Shown here: positions 24,254 through 24,963 of the stretch, piece by piece | How the letters are laid out: every line of letters begins with the position of its first letter | Position numbering within the stretch: the stretch's first letter is position 1 | Origin: Pilaira anomala | Taxonomy: Eukaryota; Mucoromycota; Mucoromycetes; Mucorales; Mucoraceae | Length of the DNA: 24,963 nucleotides | Assembly (NCBI GenBank): GCA_025716855.1 | Contig: JAIXMQ010000156.1 | Coordinates: forward strand, 1-24,963 | Direction of reading: 5' to 3' | Notes under the pieces: generated by a model | Databases searched by the model: none | Told to the model about the DNA's origin: nothing | Seen by the model: the letters and a program-made list of their open reading frames with translations, nothing else | Program-made: the position numbers and the translations under genes

Positions 24254-24963
24254 TTAATATCCTAAACGAGATAAGAAATCAGCGCTTTCGTTGACGCAAC
24301 CAGGTCGGTATATAATCTTGAAATCATATTCGGCTAGAATTTCAATCCATCTTGCTATGATGCCCGTGGGTTTTTTTGATCGTAGTAACCCATTTAGAGC
24401 GGAGTGGTCTGATACGATGGTTACTTGAAAATGTGAACCTAAAAGGTATGGTCTGTATAGTTGCACAGCCCAGACTACTGCTAGTAATTCCAGTTTACTA
24501 ACACCGTAATTCTTTTCAGAACTTGTAAAGGCGGCTAGAATAAATAATCGGATGTTCCCGACCGTCTTCATCTTTTTGAGTCAATATTGCACCTAGCCCT
24601 TCAATACTTGCATCGGTAATAACAAAGAATTCTTTATTAAAATCTGGCTTTGTGAGCACAGGTTCGCTGGTCAAAACTTCCTTAAGCTTGTGGAATGCTT
24701 TGGTTGCTTATCGTTCCATGCTATTCTTGAAGTGGTTTTTATTTGTTCATGGAGGGGTCTTGCAATTTCGCAAAGTTGGGTACAAAACGTCTATAATATG
24801 ACGCTAATCCTATAAAAGATCGTACATCTTTAATAGATTTTGGTAGTGGGTAGTCTTTAATTTTTGCCACCGTATCTGGATTCGGCTTGATACTCTCCCG
24901 CGCAACAATGTATCCTAAAAAAAGAATCTCTTCTTTAAGAAATGACTTTTTTTGGGATTCAAC
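24254..24963 (-). pseudogene. Reverse transcriptase C-terminus and RNase H of the second Gypsy element
   Basis: From 24963 downwards: EEILFLGYIVARESIKPNP and SIKDVRSFIGLASYYRRFVP (connection after the palm). After a one-base shift near 24770 comes RPLHEQIKTTSRIAWN. After another near 24710 comes the RNase H start with FFVITDASIEGLGAIL (first acidic residue), and after a third near 24555 the last piece 24571-24254 with SEKNYGVSKLELLAVVW (catalytic Glu in LELLA), VSDHSALNGLLRSKKPTG, and VNESADFLSRLGY, the final Asp block. All RNase H acidic residues are still recognisable in spite of the shifts. The stop at 24254 is only about ten bases from the repeat array. The polymerase active site would lie beyond the right edge. 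Confidence 0.85.

Larger units (their letters stand above)
21690..24963 (-). mobile_element. Second Ty3/Gypsy element, heavily decayed, truncated by the window edge
   Basis: Minus-strand remains follow the normal Gypsy order: reverse transcriptase end and RNase H (24963-24254), then the integrase (23085-21707). The sequences belong to a different lineage from the chromovirus at 9706-15310 (LASYYRRFVPNF, VSDHSALNGLL, RPGCVNESADFLSRL, and no chromodomain). At least five frameshifts, a lost catalytic residue, a MITE copy and a repeat array between RNase H and integrase mark it as old. No LTR of this element could be fixed in the window. Confidence 0.85.

Noticed and set aside
1..24963. tRNA, rRNA or CRISPR-like features
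   Set aside because: No T-loop-type GGTTCRANNCC with matching arms and no rRNA landmark was seen; the tandem repeats have no conserved direct-repeat/unique-spacer structure and the genome looks eukaryotic.

Overview
The window looks like a repeat-rich, AT-rich stretch of a fungal nuclear genome, most probably of a Mucoromycota (Mucorales-like) lineage. This rests on short introns of 58-70 nt with GTAAGT/CTAAC-type signals, very A+T-rich intergenic DNA, and the mix of transposon families: a chromodomain Ty3/Gypsy element, a second Gypsy lineage, a LINE, and CACTA, FAR1/MULE, Tc1 and pogo-like remnants. No rRNA, tRNA or CRISPR was seen, and no clearly recognisable housekeeping gene. The taxonomic call is inference.

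Layout. 1-1204 (minus): 5' part of an apparently intact spliced gene, probably transposon-related, running off the left edge. 1205-4456: non-coding DNA with a 30-bp minisatellite, two diverged copies of a transposon-end-like repeat, a 209-bp foldback element and a broken FAR1/MULE-like DNA-binding gene (minus). 4457-6648: dead LINE (ORF1 and ORF2 endonuclease), interrupted by a neat 172-bp pogo-like MITE. 6659-7738 (minus): decayed CACTA/tnp2-type transposase. 7739-9700: AT-rich, nothing supported. 9706-15310: complete, young Ty3/Gypsy chromovirus with 394-bp LTRs and a GTTAC target duplication. It has a self-priming (Tf1-type) signature instead of a tRNA primer site, and three coding lesions. 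15316-18500: AT-rich DNA, an unrecognised gene fragment, a truncated Tc1-like transposase and a 45-bp satellite. 18498-20075 (minus): possible small-exon gene and a broken unrecognised gene. 20076-21690: AT-rich DNA and an intact 113-codon basic ORF (minus). 21690-24963 (minus): a second, heavily decayed Gypsy element. Its integrase has Lys in place of the catalytic Glu, contains a degenerate copy of the pogo-like MITE, and is separated from RNase H by about 0.95 kb of tandem degenerate repeats.

How parts fit together. Most of the window is nested transposon debris: a MITE in a LINE, a transposon-end repeat in a MULE gene, a satellite at the break of a Tc1 gene, a MITE in a Gypsy integrase. 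The best candidate for something undescribed is the array at about 23310-24245. It has 20 copies of a 34-59 bp unit, each with a GTC...GAC-type inverted pair, and the stem bases of different units change together (TAGGTC/GACCTA, ACGTC/GACGT, GATGTC/GACATC, AGTATC/GATACT, AATGTC/GACATT, GTGTC/GACAC). This looks like a row of small hairpins held by compensatory change. The second most informative signal is the exact 11-nt self-primer match of the chromovirus.
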